A stretch of DNA of 64,000 bases from Sipunculus nudus (taxonomy: Eukaryota; Annelida; Sipuncula; Golfingiida; Sipunculidae), in contig CM049306.1 of NCBI GenBank assembly GCA_026874595.1, positions 53,784,019 through 53,848,018 of the forward strand, read 5' to 3'. Position numbers and translations under genes: made by a program. The notes under the pieces were generated by a model. The model was not told the origin of the DNA. It worked only from the letters and a program-made list of their open reading frames with translations, and did no database searches. Below are positions 9,690 to 20,845 of this stretch, in pieces (position 1 is the stretch's first letter; each line of letters starts with the position of its first letter).

Positions 9690-10085
9690 TAAATAGAGGC
9701 GAAGAATCCGCAAATGTTAATTGACGACGGTGCCAGTCTAGCTCTGTCAGGACCACCAATCTATTCTGGCTCCTGTAGACGGTAGTTGGACGAAGAGATA
9801 AACTAGATATTTGATCAATTTCATAGATAAAAAAAGAAGTAAAAATATTTTAGTTATTTTTTAGAATATTTGACTTTCAGATTATATATTGACATTCCCT
9901 GTGAAAAGGTTCACTATGAACAATAAAAAAAATATGAGACCTTTACATCATTTTCATTTAAAGGAGAAATTTTGGCATAATAAAAAAAGAAGATGTTTAT
10001 CAAAGGCTTATACATAAAAGAGTATGTGTGGAACGGAATAACGTAGCTCATTCAACAAATCCTGAAGTGGTTCAATAACGAGCGA
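9690..10085. other. No gene seen; edge of the module
   Basis: The first 100 bases continue the shared module upstream of T (CTCCTGTAGACGG-like text also at 12240 and 22850). The rest is AT-rich with no second copy noted. Confidence 0.4.
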
Positions 10086-10089
10086 GTAA

Positions 10090-10310
10090 CTAAGGTCAAA
10101 GTGGTGGTACCATATATATATTAAGGTTGAACTTCAACACATTACCAGCACATTTTTCATTGTAAATCCATCCGTTTAATACACATTCTGGGCGTTGAAA
10201 TGGCCCATGTGGCAATTTTTAAGTTATAACGGATTAATTTTCCATATAGTAGATGTTATTAAAAAGTATTTTCACTGTAAACATACTCATTAAAGCCTCA
10301 TGGTTCTTTT
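10090..10310. repeat. U block, copy A (mate 19580-19800)
   Basis: Shares CCATCCGTT, GTGGCAATTT, TATAACGGAT and TTTTCATATGGTAG-like text in the same order as 19580-19800. No coding signal. It behaves as flanking sequence of the duplicated unit. Confidence 0.5.
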
Positions 10311-10771
10311 AAAAGTCAAACCAACTGGCTGAACCTTACATACTTACACTCATAAAAGACGAATAAAAAAATGGATTAACAAAAACAAAATATTCAATAA
10401 AGAAGTTACATTCTCTGGAGAGGGGCTCCATATGTTCAAACAATGACGATAAACACACAAATAAGCAAATAAGCACAGAGTCGATTAATCAAACTGCAAA
10501 GAGAAGATTTTGTTTGCACAGTTCCTGATCATATGACCATCGCGCACACGTGACACCGGGACTTTGCACCGGTCGTCTCCCTCGGTGGCTGGCGCTGCGT
10601 ATACAGTACACTTAGTCCTCCTGAGTCCTATAGATACACGGAGCTCCTATAAACAACAGTTCACCGCTGGAGTGTACTTGTTTGCCATTCGTGACACAGT
10701 TCACGGAACACGCACAGACTATTCTTTCTGGGCGTAGAATCAATATCTTTCACAGCTGATGTCTCCTGGAA

Positions 10772-10951
10772 TCATCCAGTTGTAGGTAGCAGGATATGCT
10801 TCCACACAGCAATATCCCGTACCTCTACAGTTACACGTTTAAACAAGTCCTCTGTCTCTTCCTGGAAGTGCTCACAACAGGTATAAATCGCCAGATTAAC
10901 CAGTCCGTTGGGAAAAATTCGATACTCGCTCTGAAGTCCGTTACATAGAAA
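10772..10951 (-). CDS. X block open frame, minus strand
   Basis: In a GC-richer island a stop-to-stop minus frame of about 60 codons reads through EYRIFPNGLVNL, then CCEHFQEETEDLFKRVTVEV, and ends in a stop shared with the copy at 1-480. The copy at 1-480 has decayed in this frame, which supports earlier constraint. No methionine lies in frame, so an upstream exon would be needed, but the nearest AG (ACTTCAG) has a weak pyrimidine tract. The opposite strand also has a conserved-looking frame (10957-11199), so the true coding strand is unsettled. No known family recognised. Confidence 0.35.
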   Translation of the reverse strand, partial: FLCNGLQSEYRIFPNGLVNLAIYTCCEHFQEETEDLFKRVTVEVRDIAVWKHILLPTTG

Positions 10952-10956
10952 TCACC

Positions 10957-11199
10957 ATGGCCTTCCTCAGACACCAACTGTCTACGCTTTTAGACACCAT
11001 CTCTCATGTGTCTGGACTGATACACGCAGACCTACCCCTTGACTGCAGATATCGCCATGCTCTACTTAACTGGAACGCTGGTCGGGCACTTCTCTCGAAT
11101 CTCGTCCCACTCACGACCTATGTTTGCTTGCTGACGTCACAACTCCCGCTTGTCTCCTGGCCAATCACCACTCCCATTTATGCCGACCGTCAATTATAG
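10957..11199 (+). CDS. X block alternative frame, plus strand
   Basis: Starts at ACCATGG and reads MAFLRH, then STLLDTISHVSG and LDCRYRHALLNW. The reverse complement of 1-160 gives the related MPFLRH, STLIDIISH and LDCRFRQA after one frameshift, so the peptide-level pattern also persists in this direction. The frame ends in a stop at TATAG. No domain is recognised. It overlaps no other candidate but lies head-to-head with the minus frame at 10772-10951; at most one of the two is likely to be real. Confidence 0.3.
   Translation: MAFLRHQLSTLLDTISHVSGLIHADLPLDCRYRHALLNWNAGRALLSNLVPLTTYVCLLTSQLPLVSWPITTPIYADRQL
11132..11165. promoter_or_regulatory. CRE palindrome and CCAAT box
   Basis: TGACGTCA (11132-11139) and GCCAATCA (centred about 11163) lie 25 bases apart in the GC-rich X island. 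They could form a promoter for either X frame; no TATA box or transcript evidence is available. Confidence 0.3.
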
Positions 11200-11209
11200 C
11201 ATGAATGAT

Positions 11210-11825
11210 AATATGGATACGCCACCAGAGACAAAAATCCTGGGAAAACTAAACTAAACAGGTGCACTTCCTTTGAAATCTAAAACAAACACTCGTTACT
11301 ATAATAGAGACCGCCAAACAGAGACGGCTCAGACGGATTAAACTGTACTGCAGTTAACATCAAACAAGACACGTGTGCCCTCTAAGGCTCTCACGCAAAT
11401 ATCTTAACATGATACTCCATATAAATGCATAATAAATTATCAAAACAATCATGTTCCCTACTAGTTATATATCCTATTAGAGCATGCAATACAATAACTG
11501 AGTCACAGTTCTCTGTTGACAATGGTGAGTTCCTTGTTCATATAATATCTCAAATCTTCTCAATTGTTTCTAATGACATATTGTGGCAAAGTTGTAAATA
11601 GAACAAGTAAGAAGTTGTAAAGTTTATATTTAGGGATGTTGCACGGAAAAACAAACGAGTCAACAATTGCAATATCGTTCTGATTATATTAATAACATAC
11701 TGATCCCTTTAATTTGTTTTGATTTCATTTGTAATAGAGATATATAATTGAAACAATAAACGCTTATAGTTCTCATTGCTTTCTTTCGGAAAACACATGA
11801 ATAACTGAAATATAATCATGATTAC
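11210..11825. other. No gene seen
   Basis: AT-rich sequence with no convincing frame, repeat partner or splice pairing. Confidence 0.45.
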
Positions 11826-11829
11826 ATAC

Positions 11830-11990
11830 GGCGTATAAACTTTTTATGTATTGTAATAGGTCTCTAATACAATTTATAATTCACAATTGTAGAGGTACTA
11901 CCAATAGTAATATCCCTTTTTAACACAGCTGTGTGACTGAAGGCAGAAATCGGATGGCTTCTCATTATGTATATTTAATTATGTAATATT
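11830..11990. repeat. W block, copy B (mate 20700-20845 plus 22540-22600)
   Basis: TGTATTGTAATAGGTCTCTA and CACAATTGTAGAGG lead into CTTCTCATTATG. The mate carries the same text but is split by a 1.66-kb insertion at the ACTACC position, so this copy serves as an empty-site reference. Confidence 0.55.
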
Positions 11991-12052
11991 TGCCAACGTA
12001 GGAAGTAGTTTTCATAACTGACACGGTGTTTTGTTAGTTCCGTTTACTCTTA

Positions 12053-12160
12053 CTAATTGGGCCTAGTTAATACACCACTCACAAGGACTTCGCTTAATTG
12101 ATCTCGAACTTTCTCCAGTCCTACAATCAGGTCCACCTTCCCGTCGTGTATGAAGGACAC
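12053..12160 (-). pseudogene. T exon, copy B1
   Basis: Reads VSFIHDGKVDLIVG then DQLSEVLVSG, with a perfect donor-like CTT|GTGAGT and acceptor-like CCGAG. The middle has diverged (LEKVRDQL against REKDWVQM), but the frame stays open to the shared stop after RPN. It lies downstream of the P block on the same strand. Confidence 0.4.
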
Positions 12161-12249
12161 CTCGGACAAATGCAGATGAAACGGCCATTTATTTTTTTTT
12201 GTCGGATCCAGTCTAGCTGTCTCAGTACAACCATTCTATCCCGACGTAA

Positions 12250-12420
12250 GTAGAAGGGACAAGGAACAGGTGTGTTTATAACATAATACGACGATCCTTC
12301 CGAGATCTCGGCCTCTTATTTTCTCTCCGTCTTCTATTTAGTAAATCTTATATCCCTGATAGGTACATTACAAGCCATTCAATACTCTGTTTTCTTACAT
12401 TTCTTTCCTCAAATATTATC
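12250..12420 (-). pseudogene. Upstream block of T, copy B1
   Basis: Minus-strand text shares CTAAATAGAAGACGG and AATAAGAGGCC with 22920-22990. Both read LNRRR then NKRPR, but here a stop precedes it. The match supports a longer duplicated unit rather than a lone exon. Confidence 0.35.
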
Positions 12421-12439
12421 ATAAGAATTCAAAAAGCTT

Positions 12440-13200
12440 TTGTAATATATGTCAACCAGAGCTTTGGAAGTTTACCAGTCATTATGCACGATACATCTCA
12501 GTATGATTTGATTACCATGGTAAACGAACATAATTGTATATGCATGCATATTTGTGCCATGTAGTTTCCATACCTTTAAGCATTTACTATAGGGAATTTG
12601 TAGCAACATTACCATAGACCTGGTTTTAATTAAAAAAAAAATAATAATAAATCCATCAACAAAGGAGCCCAGACTTTGCACCATTTGAACTTGATCCATT
12701 TACGGTCATTATCTGAGCTCATGCTTTAATTGGTCAGGTGGACTTCATAAAAACGTAAATTTTGCCAAAACGTATCTCTGAAACAAACTAGCATTGTAGG
12801 TTGCGATTCCAAAGCCATACCAAAAGGAAAAATTTACGTTTGTTAAATCAGTGCATTTAAAACGTAATTAACTTCTGTTCTTGTACGGAACTTCCGCAGA
12901 CAAAGTCTGAAACTCTTTAACATTGTTTTTGCAGTCCGGGTTGTTCTGAACTTTACGGTGTAGAACAGGCGTTTTATAGTGCTGTTGTTACCCTGTTGAT
13001 TGTTATTTGTCTTTGCACAGCATATGTCAGCAGGTAACGAATAGGTTGTATGAAAATTAATGGAGAAATAAGTCTTTGGGTAAAAAATGTCAAAGGTGTT
13101 TTGTTTTTATCATTTGTCATACTTTGGTTTGATTTTATCGGAGATATGCGGTCAATTAGAACAGTCTATGATTTATACCGTTGCATCGTCCACCTCCCTC
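12440..13200 (-). pseudogene. P block, copy B
   Basis: Collinear with 1438-1990. A minus frame reads LPADICCAKTNNNQQG and continues past RLFYTVKFRTTRT to ALI and a stop, a longer frame than in the mate. Splice sites are not clear. A second part (SSDNDRKW) aligns with MDSENGRN of the mate but has a one-base insertion after it. Function unknown. Confidence 0.35.
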
Positions 13201-13318
13201 TGTCATAACACAGGCAGATCAACAGACGTAAAAAACGTGAATCTCTTTTAATAATTATATAAGTATTATTTTATTCCCCTGTTATCTAATTGGACATGTG
13301 ATTATTACATTTACTGTA

Positions 13319-13319
<1 letters not shown>

Positions 13320-13354
<35 letters not shown>
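13320..13354. repeat. (TA)n microsatellite
   Basis: About 17 TA units inside the Q block spacer. Confidence 0.97.
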
Positions 13355-13356
<2 letters not shown>

Positions 13357-13364
13357 TATTTTAC

Positions 13365-13660
13365 TGTCTTAATTATGCCTGATCAATACGCTTTGCAGTT
13401 ATATAAAATCATAAAGGGTAGCGACCCACGCTTCCAACGCAAGTAATACACTGAATTGTTCCTGCTTTGCCAGTCGAATGCGATCAGAACAAAATAAATC
13501 TGGAGTATGTTGTTACACGAAATGTAAGTTTATGTACACTAGAATACACAGACTGTTATACAACAACTTTTATTCGTCAACAGGTGAAGCCTTCATAAAA
13601 TACTCCAAGTTCTGATTACTTTTCATTTACGTTTGAAGCAGTATCTACGAAAAAACACCT
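13365..13660 (-). pseudogene. Q and tail exons, copy B; empty site for the pearl-like element
   Basis: Runs parallel to 7730-7870 joined directly to 8935-9080, without the pearl-like insert. The tail-exon remnant keeps VFYE and PVDE but has a one-base loss and GCTTCA in place of the TTTCAG acceptor. The Q remnant reads DRIRLAKQEQ. Both are therefore broken. Confidence 0.55.
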
Positions 13661-13875
13661 GAACACCTGAATATATTAAATATCACATTTGGTTAAAGTA
13701 AAATGTCGATTATTGTTCGAATAACAATTCTTGGTGTATAATGAATCCAAGGGTATTATAACACTGAACACGTCCGGACAAAAAAAATATCCATCGACAA
13801 AAATGTTTCTATCACGTTGTTGATTAAAAAACGGGGTCCTGGATATTCAGATAACAATCACGACAAAACAATTGA

Positions 13876-14095
13876 TTACTCTGACAACACACTTGGACTA
13901 CCCAATAAAAAGATCCCGCATCATTTTTTTTCGCGATTTCAATAAAATAATCAGTAAACTTTAACTTCAAAATTCCAAGTTGCCCGTTGTTATGAAAACC
14001 TGACTCAAACGAACTTTTATTTAACTTGTTATGTGCAGCATTACTGGCTCTTGGCAAACTTTTGCCCGTTAAAAAGGAAAGAGGAAAAAGTAATA
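13876..14095 (-). pseudogene. R exon, copy B, signal-like leader
   Basis: Minus-strand acceptor TTCTTCTGCAG is followed by KSSLLLFPLSFLTGKSLPRA, a hydrophobic leader, then GQLGILKLKFTDYF and NDAGSFYWVVQ before CAGA|GTAATC (donor decayed at base 6). DAGSFYW resembles the DxGxYxC signature before strand F of Ig domains, with W in place of C; this is suggestive only. One A fewer than in copies C and D after the acceptor puts the frame out of register with them, so this copy is probably broken. Confidence 0.4.
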
Positions 14096-14369
14096 AAGAA
14101 CTTTTCTGCAGAAGAAGTTCAGGATACAGGAACCAATTTCCGCTTAACAGGGCTCATCCAGCATGCTTGTATGCGATCATTATTTCCATACTTATGAACA
14201 CAGATTACGTTCTAATGGAATACCAACCACACGGTAGGTAAACCCTTTTTACAGGCAGCTGTTGTATTGCAAAACCAGATGATATAATCAATAATGTATT
14301 TTCTTGCCAACTAAGGAAGTATTGGTTTTATTACTGATACTTTTGTTATTTCCGTTCCTTGCACTGATG

Positions 14370-14460
14370 AGGTCTGGTGAAGTCGACAGAACTTTGAACT
14401 TTTGAAGTCTTTCTCCTGTCGTCAGATCAGATCAACCTCCCGCCGTTAATTGAAGACATA
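14370..14460 (-). pseudogene. T exon, copy B2 (frameshifted)
   Basis: Reads SSINGG and then loses one A relative to the other copies, giving an early stop. The donor-like GTGAG is also lost. Confidence 0.4.
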
Positions 14461-14479
14461 GCTAGTACATGCGGTTGTG

Positions 14480-16420
14480 TCATAGATTCTGCCGAATTTT
14501 AATATAGATTTTTGCTTACATAATCTTTTCATAATTTTGGATCATAATATAACTAAAATCGATAACTGTTTTTTTTTCTTCCGTATTCTTTGATTTATGG
14601 CGGCCATATTAAAAACAGGATTATATATCTCTCGAAAACTGCCATTATAGACAGTGGTTTCCCCAGAACAATTTGGCAATCCTCAATAGACAACTTTTCT
14701 TAGTGGATTATAGGATAATTCTTTCGATTTCTTAAACCAAAAAGTTGTATTATACAAGTTTAATACGATACGATAACGATTGCATAAATCTGCATATCTG
14801 AATTAATTGGGGAAATTTATTCTATAATAAATAAATATATTATTTATTGTATTTCTGATACAATATTTTCAAATTTGACAAGATGCAACATATGTCTATA
14901 TAAACTCTCATATCTGTTAATTAATTAAGCCCAGTAAAAGAATGATAATTAAATAAATTATTGAGATTAATGGTACTGGTTTTTCATCAGAAAATCATTA
15001 CTTTAATATATTACCTAATATTTCACATTACGGCTATTTGAATAGTTGCTTATCATTTTACTTATTAGCCGTAATATGTATTGTTTTTCCTTTTTAAGGG
15101 TAGTTTACATAAATACATTTTTAAACTAATTTGTCTATATATAAATATGTATATGCCAAATGGGAATATCGATACTAAATGGGGTTTTTAAAAAAAATGT
15201 ACAATTTTACTAATTTGCATTTGCAATGAGCAGCTTGATTAATCATAATCGCTCGTTGGTTGTTTGGTGAAAAATAACACATGCATTGGTTATTAATGCC
15301 AAGGTGTGAGAGGCTAAAATCAGACATGTACTTAATTAATAATTTAACTTGATGTTACAGAGGATGTCAAACTCACGCGTATGTTTGTTATTTGGCTGGA
15401 AGTGAATGAATTTGTTGTTCCTACCAGGTGTATTGACGTTTGCAGTATTGATATAGGGCATACTTAGAGGGTTCGTTTGGGAAAAGGCAAAGGCAATTTT
15501 AACGAAACGAGGGTTTGAATTAAATTAAATACACAGCGTTCAATTGATCACTACGGATGTTGTCTATACAGGAAAACACTTGTTACGTACCTAAGTAATA
15601 AGCCAATATGGTCAAAGAATGATGAAAATGTCAACCATCTGACCAAGAACAGTTATAATACGTCATTCTTTAACCGTGCAAAGTGTTTGTGTAAACGTCA
15701 TTGACAAAGGGTGATAAATGGTTCATGATATTGACTTTTATAAAATAACGACACTTAGAGACATATTCGTAAATATAAGGGTGTTTTAGGATAAACAGTC
15801 TGTTACATGTTAATATAAGAGACTATACATTTTAACAGGTCAGAAATTATGCACTGAAATGACATTTAAATTATCCCATGTTATAGAAATATAAACTTTC
15901 AGTTTACAGTATGCTGTACATGTTGTAGCAAATGCATTAAATGTATATCCTACATATCATACTTGAATTTTATCATACCGTCTTTGCGAGTACATATTAT
16001 TTTATTTTTTTTTCGTCATATAAAAGTCCATTACGTTAAATGTATATAAGGTATTGATAAGGTCAAAGGAGGCACTTATATAATGGGCTCTTATATACAG
16101 GTTAACATATTGCATTTGCTGTTTTCTATTGGTCTTAGTTAAATTTCTTATATATGCCACGTATAACACAGGGAAGTTGATAAAAAAAATTAATGTAAAA
16201 CTATTTTGTACAGTTTTATAATGGGTGTCGAGCTCCTTGTTATTAGGAACATATGACATAAGTAATTCAAGCAATATTATAATAATATTGATTAAAATGT
16301 AAAAGTAACCGTTAATGTGATCACAACATGTATCAGCAGGCTGCAAAAAAATAGTCATGAAATTGATGCGTAAATATTACTTATGGATACAGATGGAAAT
16401 GGTATACACATAAAAGTCGG
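14480..16420. other. No gene seen
   Basis: Long AT-rich stretch. The 118-codon minus frame at 16002-16358 is rich in I, L, Y and F as expected from base composition, and no motif or second copy was found. Confidence 0.45.
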
Positions 16421-16423
16421 TTC

Positions 16424-16475
16424 ACTGAAGGTGGGAACCGAACCCACAATCTTCCGATTTCCGGTATAGGTTGCC
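16424..16475 (-). mobile_element. tRNA-derived SINE-like fragment
   Basis: The reverse complement reads GATTGTGGGTTCGGTTCCCA, a good tRNA T-arm with box B (GGTTCGGTTCC), preceded by a short CCG/CGG anticodon-stem-like hairpin. No convincing D-arm or box A and no CCA end, so a functional tRNA is unlikely. Confidence 0.45.
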
Positions 16476-16499
16476 CTATGGATACAGAAATACACTTAA

Positions 16500-17330
16500 T
16501 AAATAACAGAAAGCTGTTAACTTTGACAAACTGGATATGTATTTAACCAGTAATCAAGAACAGTTCAGTTTCCGCAGATAAACCAAGGATGTACACAGTT
16601 CATACTCTCTTGCACATTCAATATAATCATTTTAATAAGGATTTGAAATAGGGTAAAAGAGTCAGGGTAAGGAAAAAACATTAAAAAGTATTTATCCGCA
16701 AATTATATTAAACATTTTGTGCCTTTTAAATATATATTTCAACACTGAAACATGTCTAGAGTAGTTTTCTTGTTATAATAGAATTCATATGCTAGTTTTT
16801 GTCACATTATTTAAAAATGACACTCTAGCAGATTGAAACGTAATAATTTTTACATGATATCATGCATGTATGATTCATACACATGGATGGATATTAGTGC
16901 TAGCATGATACATAGTCCAGACATATCAATCGATGCAAGAGGACACACATAATAAGCCATAGCTTTGACAATACGATTATTGATATTTGGTATTATTATC
17001 AATTGCCTTAAGAGGAACAGAAATAAAATAACAGAACATGACCAGAACATGACCAAAGGCATAAAATCAGGCCGAAGGCTGCAGTTTTTGGCTTCAGAAC
17101 AAACCAGTATTCCAATGCATTTGTACCGAAGGCGATTAGATTGTTTAATGCATAGCTAATTCAAAATATATTATTACTACTTCTTTTTTTTACTATACTA
17201 CTATGTCTTTGTTTTTCACCCAGCACTATGTCTCACATATGATATCACCCTCAAAGCAAGTTCATGTGTTCGTATGGAATAAAACTTGTATCTTTTTGTT
17301 GTCCCCCATAAATTCTTATTAGTAGATCGT
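16500..17330. other. No gene seen
   Basis: AT-rich sequence with no repeat partner and no splice-bounded open frame. Confidence 0.45.
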
Positions 17331-17334
17331 GAGT

Positions 17335-17960
17335 TCACCAGCATTCAAACAGTTCAGTCTGTCATTCCTTATTTGATCCTACTTCTACCTGGTTCTAAGC
17401 GATTACTTAACAAGTAAACTAGCCCTTTTATAGTTTTGAGTATACAATTGGAATGTATGGCGAATACTTGCTGAGGATATATAAACGTACATTTCGGTTA
17501 AGAAATAATCTTTGCAGTAAGCGTGAATGATAAAGCTCTCCTACTTCCTTCAGTATATGGATAATGTTGGTAATATAGCTTGACCGTTAAGCTTATGGCA
17601 TTAATGCAAATTTAATAAGATTTTATATGCTAAACATATGTGGTTTGATTTTCTCTGAATATGCATATCCAAGAAATACCCCTTATCCATCCATAATGAA
17701 ATTTAGATGAAAGGGTGTATGAAGCATGCAAGACGGCTATTAAGCCAAAATATGTAAAAACAAATTAAATTACGAACGCCCCCTGCGCCCCTCTGGATCC
17801 GCCTATGCAAAAAAGGTTGACTTTGTTAACCTTCGAAAGAGATAATACGATTTTATATTCCCGTTATATCATATACTTTTCTAATGCTAAAAAATTATGT
17901 TTTGATTTTCTTTGAACTAGCATATCCAAGAAATATCACTTATCAATGGAACTGAACGGA
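17335..17960. repeat. V block, with an internal duplicate; mate 35080-35545
   Basis: GTATGGCGAATACTTG-like text also occurs at 35150. A segment with TTTTGATTTTCT and CATATCCAAGAAATA occurs at 17640-17690 and again at 17900-17940, with a third relative at 35430-35470. This extends the duplicated unit beyond its exons. No coding signal. Confidence 0.4.
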
Positions 17961-18990
17961 TAAGGACACCTTTAATATTTACAATCACAAAACAACATGT
18001 TAATCATCAGTGCGGTTTTATTTTTGCAGTTTTCTCATTAAAGTTTGCCAGTATTAATATGACACGCAGTATCTTTCGATCAATCATTGCCAGAAAATAT
18101 AATGGATTATGGATGCAACAAGATATAAGATGAAATATTCATGACTGGAATAAAATATGTAAAAAAAAGAGCTGCATTCCTGAAAGAAAGGATGCTGTTT
18201 ATTTTCCGCAGAGAATATCAACCCTTACTGTTTTCTTGAAACATTGGTAAAAATCAGTTTTAATTTTGAATATATGACGCTAGGTGTGCAAGCTCGGCTC
18301 TGTCCTGTCAATTTACCTGTTCACCAAAGCCCAAATGCTCCGCCCTTTTTAACTTATTATTATAATGAGCCCCTAAAACGCTCCTACACAGAAGGTTTCC
18401 ATGCCCCTGGTAGCGAGAGCTTCTTACAACATAATAATGACGTCACTAAGGTCGATGACGCAAGACATCGTATTGACTGACCTCATCAACTGATATCACT
18501 TGACCATTGTTTACTATACTGTATGGCAGTCATTATGAGTTTTGTCTTGCAGTATTGTGGATTATTTGTCTCAAACGAATTACGTGCTAGGTAAGACATT
18601 ATTAATTCACTCAGTAGTCGGAGGAATGGCTCCTGCTACCTATGACCTATAGCCAATAACTTTTTATACTGTCTTCTTTGTATAAAAAAATATCCCGGAA
18701 AACATGCCGACATTGGTACTGGCAGTATATATAGACTACACGTGTTTTGTTTGACAGAGCTCTGTCAAATTATGTAAAATTTTTTTTTTTTTTTGTCAGA
18801 TGACTGACGCTTTACAATTTTTATGGGCACCTGATTGGCTGCTCGTTAGTCCAATCCTTATGATTATTCATTGAATGAATATGCGATTAAGGTCACATAG
18901 AGTTCATGGATAGGTCAATTGCTGATCATGTTGCCGCAACAGGAAATTTCATCTTCTAACCAGTTTTTTCTTATTATAAAAAAAGTACTT
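17961..18990. other. No confident gene; GC-richer patch at 18290-18480
   Basis: The frame at 18244-18480 covers a patch with lower AT and a TGACGTCA palindrome near 18438. The peptide has no recognised domain and no second copy. It may be a promoter-like patch rather than coding. Confidence 0.3.
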
Positions 18991-19000
18991 CATTTTCTTA

Positions 19001-19020
19001 TTAATTTACAACATCTTCGT
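19001..19020 (-). CDS. Tail exon, copy C (short)
   Basis: Acceptor CTTTCTCTGTTTCAG is excellent and is followed by phase 1 codons for DEDVVN and TAA. Matches 26530-26549 (DADVEN). The upstream R copy (19190-19390) has in-frame stops, so the gene copy as a whole looks dead. Confidence 0.4.
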
Positions 19021-19189
19021 CTGAAACAGAGAAAGAACACAACACCGTCTGATAAGTGATGGTATACCATCATAATATTGAAAATACATATTTTCATCAG
19101 AAAAAAACTTGATAATATATATCAAGTAATTCCGTGATCAGTATGATACAACAAGTAGGTACTCTGGGGAATTACTTTCCAGAACTATT

Positions 19190-19390
19190 CTTTCGCTCAA
19201 GTCAAGTTCCAAACCTACAGACAAACTTAAGATGAAGAAAATCCATGTACGCGTTAATGCATTAAAATTTACTTCAAACATTTTTAACCTTTATGCAAAT
19301 ACTCAGCAATTATTCGTCTTGGCAAAATTTTTCCAATTAAAATGTGTAAAGAGTAAGTACTTTTTCTTAACAGAAAACAGGACTCGCGTT
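19190..19390 (-). pseudogene. R exon, copy C
   Basis: Minus strand reads KSTYSLHILIGKILPRRIIAE then reaches stops; it aligns with KSSLLLFPLSFLTGKSLPRA of copy B. The acceptor has become TTAAG with the same extra A as copy D. Broken. Confidence 0.4.
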
Positions 19391-19579
19391 CCTTATACTG
19401 TTTGCTGCGCTCTCAAGGACTTTCTTCAGTTACACAAGGTTCTTGTATTCCTTCCATGTGCTGTTATATTTGATCAGATTTTATATAAACACGTACTGAT
19501 AAACCTCTCAAGTATTCAACTTAAACACCACAGCAAGTCATATTAAAAGAAAGCTGCCTGGCAAATATAGAGTCGTTAT

Positions 19580-19800
19580 ATAGCAAGGTGGTGTAGCTTC
19601 TCTAAAAGTACGCTTGGCCTAGGGCATTTTTCCATCCGTTAAATAATATTCTGTCAATGGAAATGGCAGTGTGGCAATTTAAATGGTATAACGGATAATA
19701 TTTTCATATGGTAGGTGTTGTTAGAACGCATCGGTTGGTGAAATGTTTTTTTTTACTGACAACGTACTAAAATAGGCCTTGTGGCCTAAATTATGAAATT
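19580..19800. repeat. U block, copy C
   Basis: Matches 10090-10310 in order and orientation. Confidence 0.5.
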
Positions 19801-20224
19801 ATGAAATCATTCATGTGTTGTTCATGAACAAGTCAGGTTAAATTCTGTTTTGTTCACGAATATTCACACATACGCAAATACACACACATGGAAACATACC
19901 TAAAGGCTCATTACTCCATTGCTTATTTAGATATTTAAATTTAATTTATTACACTGATGAACAGTGAAAGTACCCAGCAGCTATTAAAACTTTCCCCATA
20001 TCTTATACCTATCACAGCTATCAGAATTTTCCCCATATTTTAATTTCTAGGCCAGGAATAAGCACTTAACAAACATATTTTGTACAGATCCCTACTTAGC
20101 ACACGGAAAAGTTTTTGGATAATTCTCACAACCACCACCCACCCAATTTTCTTCATATTTCAAATATGTGTTATGGGGGGGGGGGGGGGGGGGGGTTGAG
20201 GAATCCCCCCTGATGATTTAGGGA
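19801..20224. other. No gene seen; pure G21 run at 20175-20195
   Basis: Contains two near-copies of a CTATCARA..TTTTCCCCATAT motif and a 21-base uninterrupted G run. Confidence 0.6.
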
Positions 20225-20640
20225 TCCAAAGGTCATGAAAACATTAGGTAAAATTCTTTTTATTTAGGCCCTTTGCTTCATTGCTAATGGAGATATTTCT
20301 CCACACATATTTAATGTGATCAGAATTCACTAACCTATACTATTGTGTCGGTTTCATAACCGTCGGTGTAATGGATTTTGATGAAACTTAACAGCAATAT
20401 TAACCATTATAATATCACGCTTAAATCTGATTTCCGGCAAAATCAAAATATAAGGAATGAGGTCAGAGGTCACCACCCTACTTTATGGTGTCGCTGTTAT
20501 CACTTAGCAGGAATATAATGGATTTTCATTAAACTAAACAGAAATATTAACCAATATTATATCTCAATTAAGTTTGTTTCCCTTCGAAATCGATACATAT
20601 ATAATTAGGTCAGATATGATGAAATATGATTGGTATATTA
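20225..20640. repeat. Degenerate tandem repeat, period about 145 bp
   Basis: AATGGATTTTGATGAAACTT at 20373 recurs as AATGGATTTTCATTAAACTA at 20518, with AATATTAACCAT-like text after each. The 145-bp period matches that of the 8.1-8.8 kb array, although the sequences differ. Confidence 0.5.
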
Positions 20641-20845
20641 CGCACACCTGTAGTGCTCTGTGTTTGCTGAATGCCCCGTACCGGCGAGGTTTTTTTTTTG
20701 TCCTCAGACGATTTAATTATGTATTGTAATACGTCTCTATTATAATTTAAAATTCACAGTTGTACGGTTGTTCATTCCATATACCTTGTACTAATAATTT
20801 ATGCTTATCTTTTTGATATCACCTTGAAGAGGAACTACCGATAAG

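Noticed and set aside
13876-14095. Firm Ig-domain call from NDAGSFYWVV
   Set aside because: The expected cysteine is W, only one strand motif is visible, and paralogue D lacks it.
16002-16358. 118-codon hydrophobic minus frame
   Set aside because: Composition follows the AT-rich DNA, no splice sites, motif or second copy; called chance.
16424-16475. Functional tRNA gene
   Set aside because: Only the T-arm half is convincing; no D-arm or acceptor stem.
18438-18446. TGACGTCA as promoter of a gene at 18244-18480
   Set aside because: It lies inside the frame and nothing else supports transcription.
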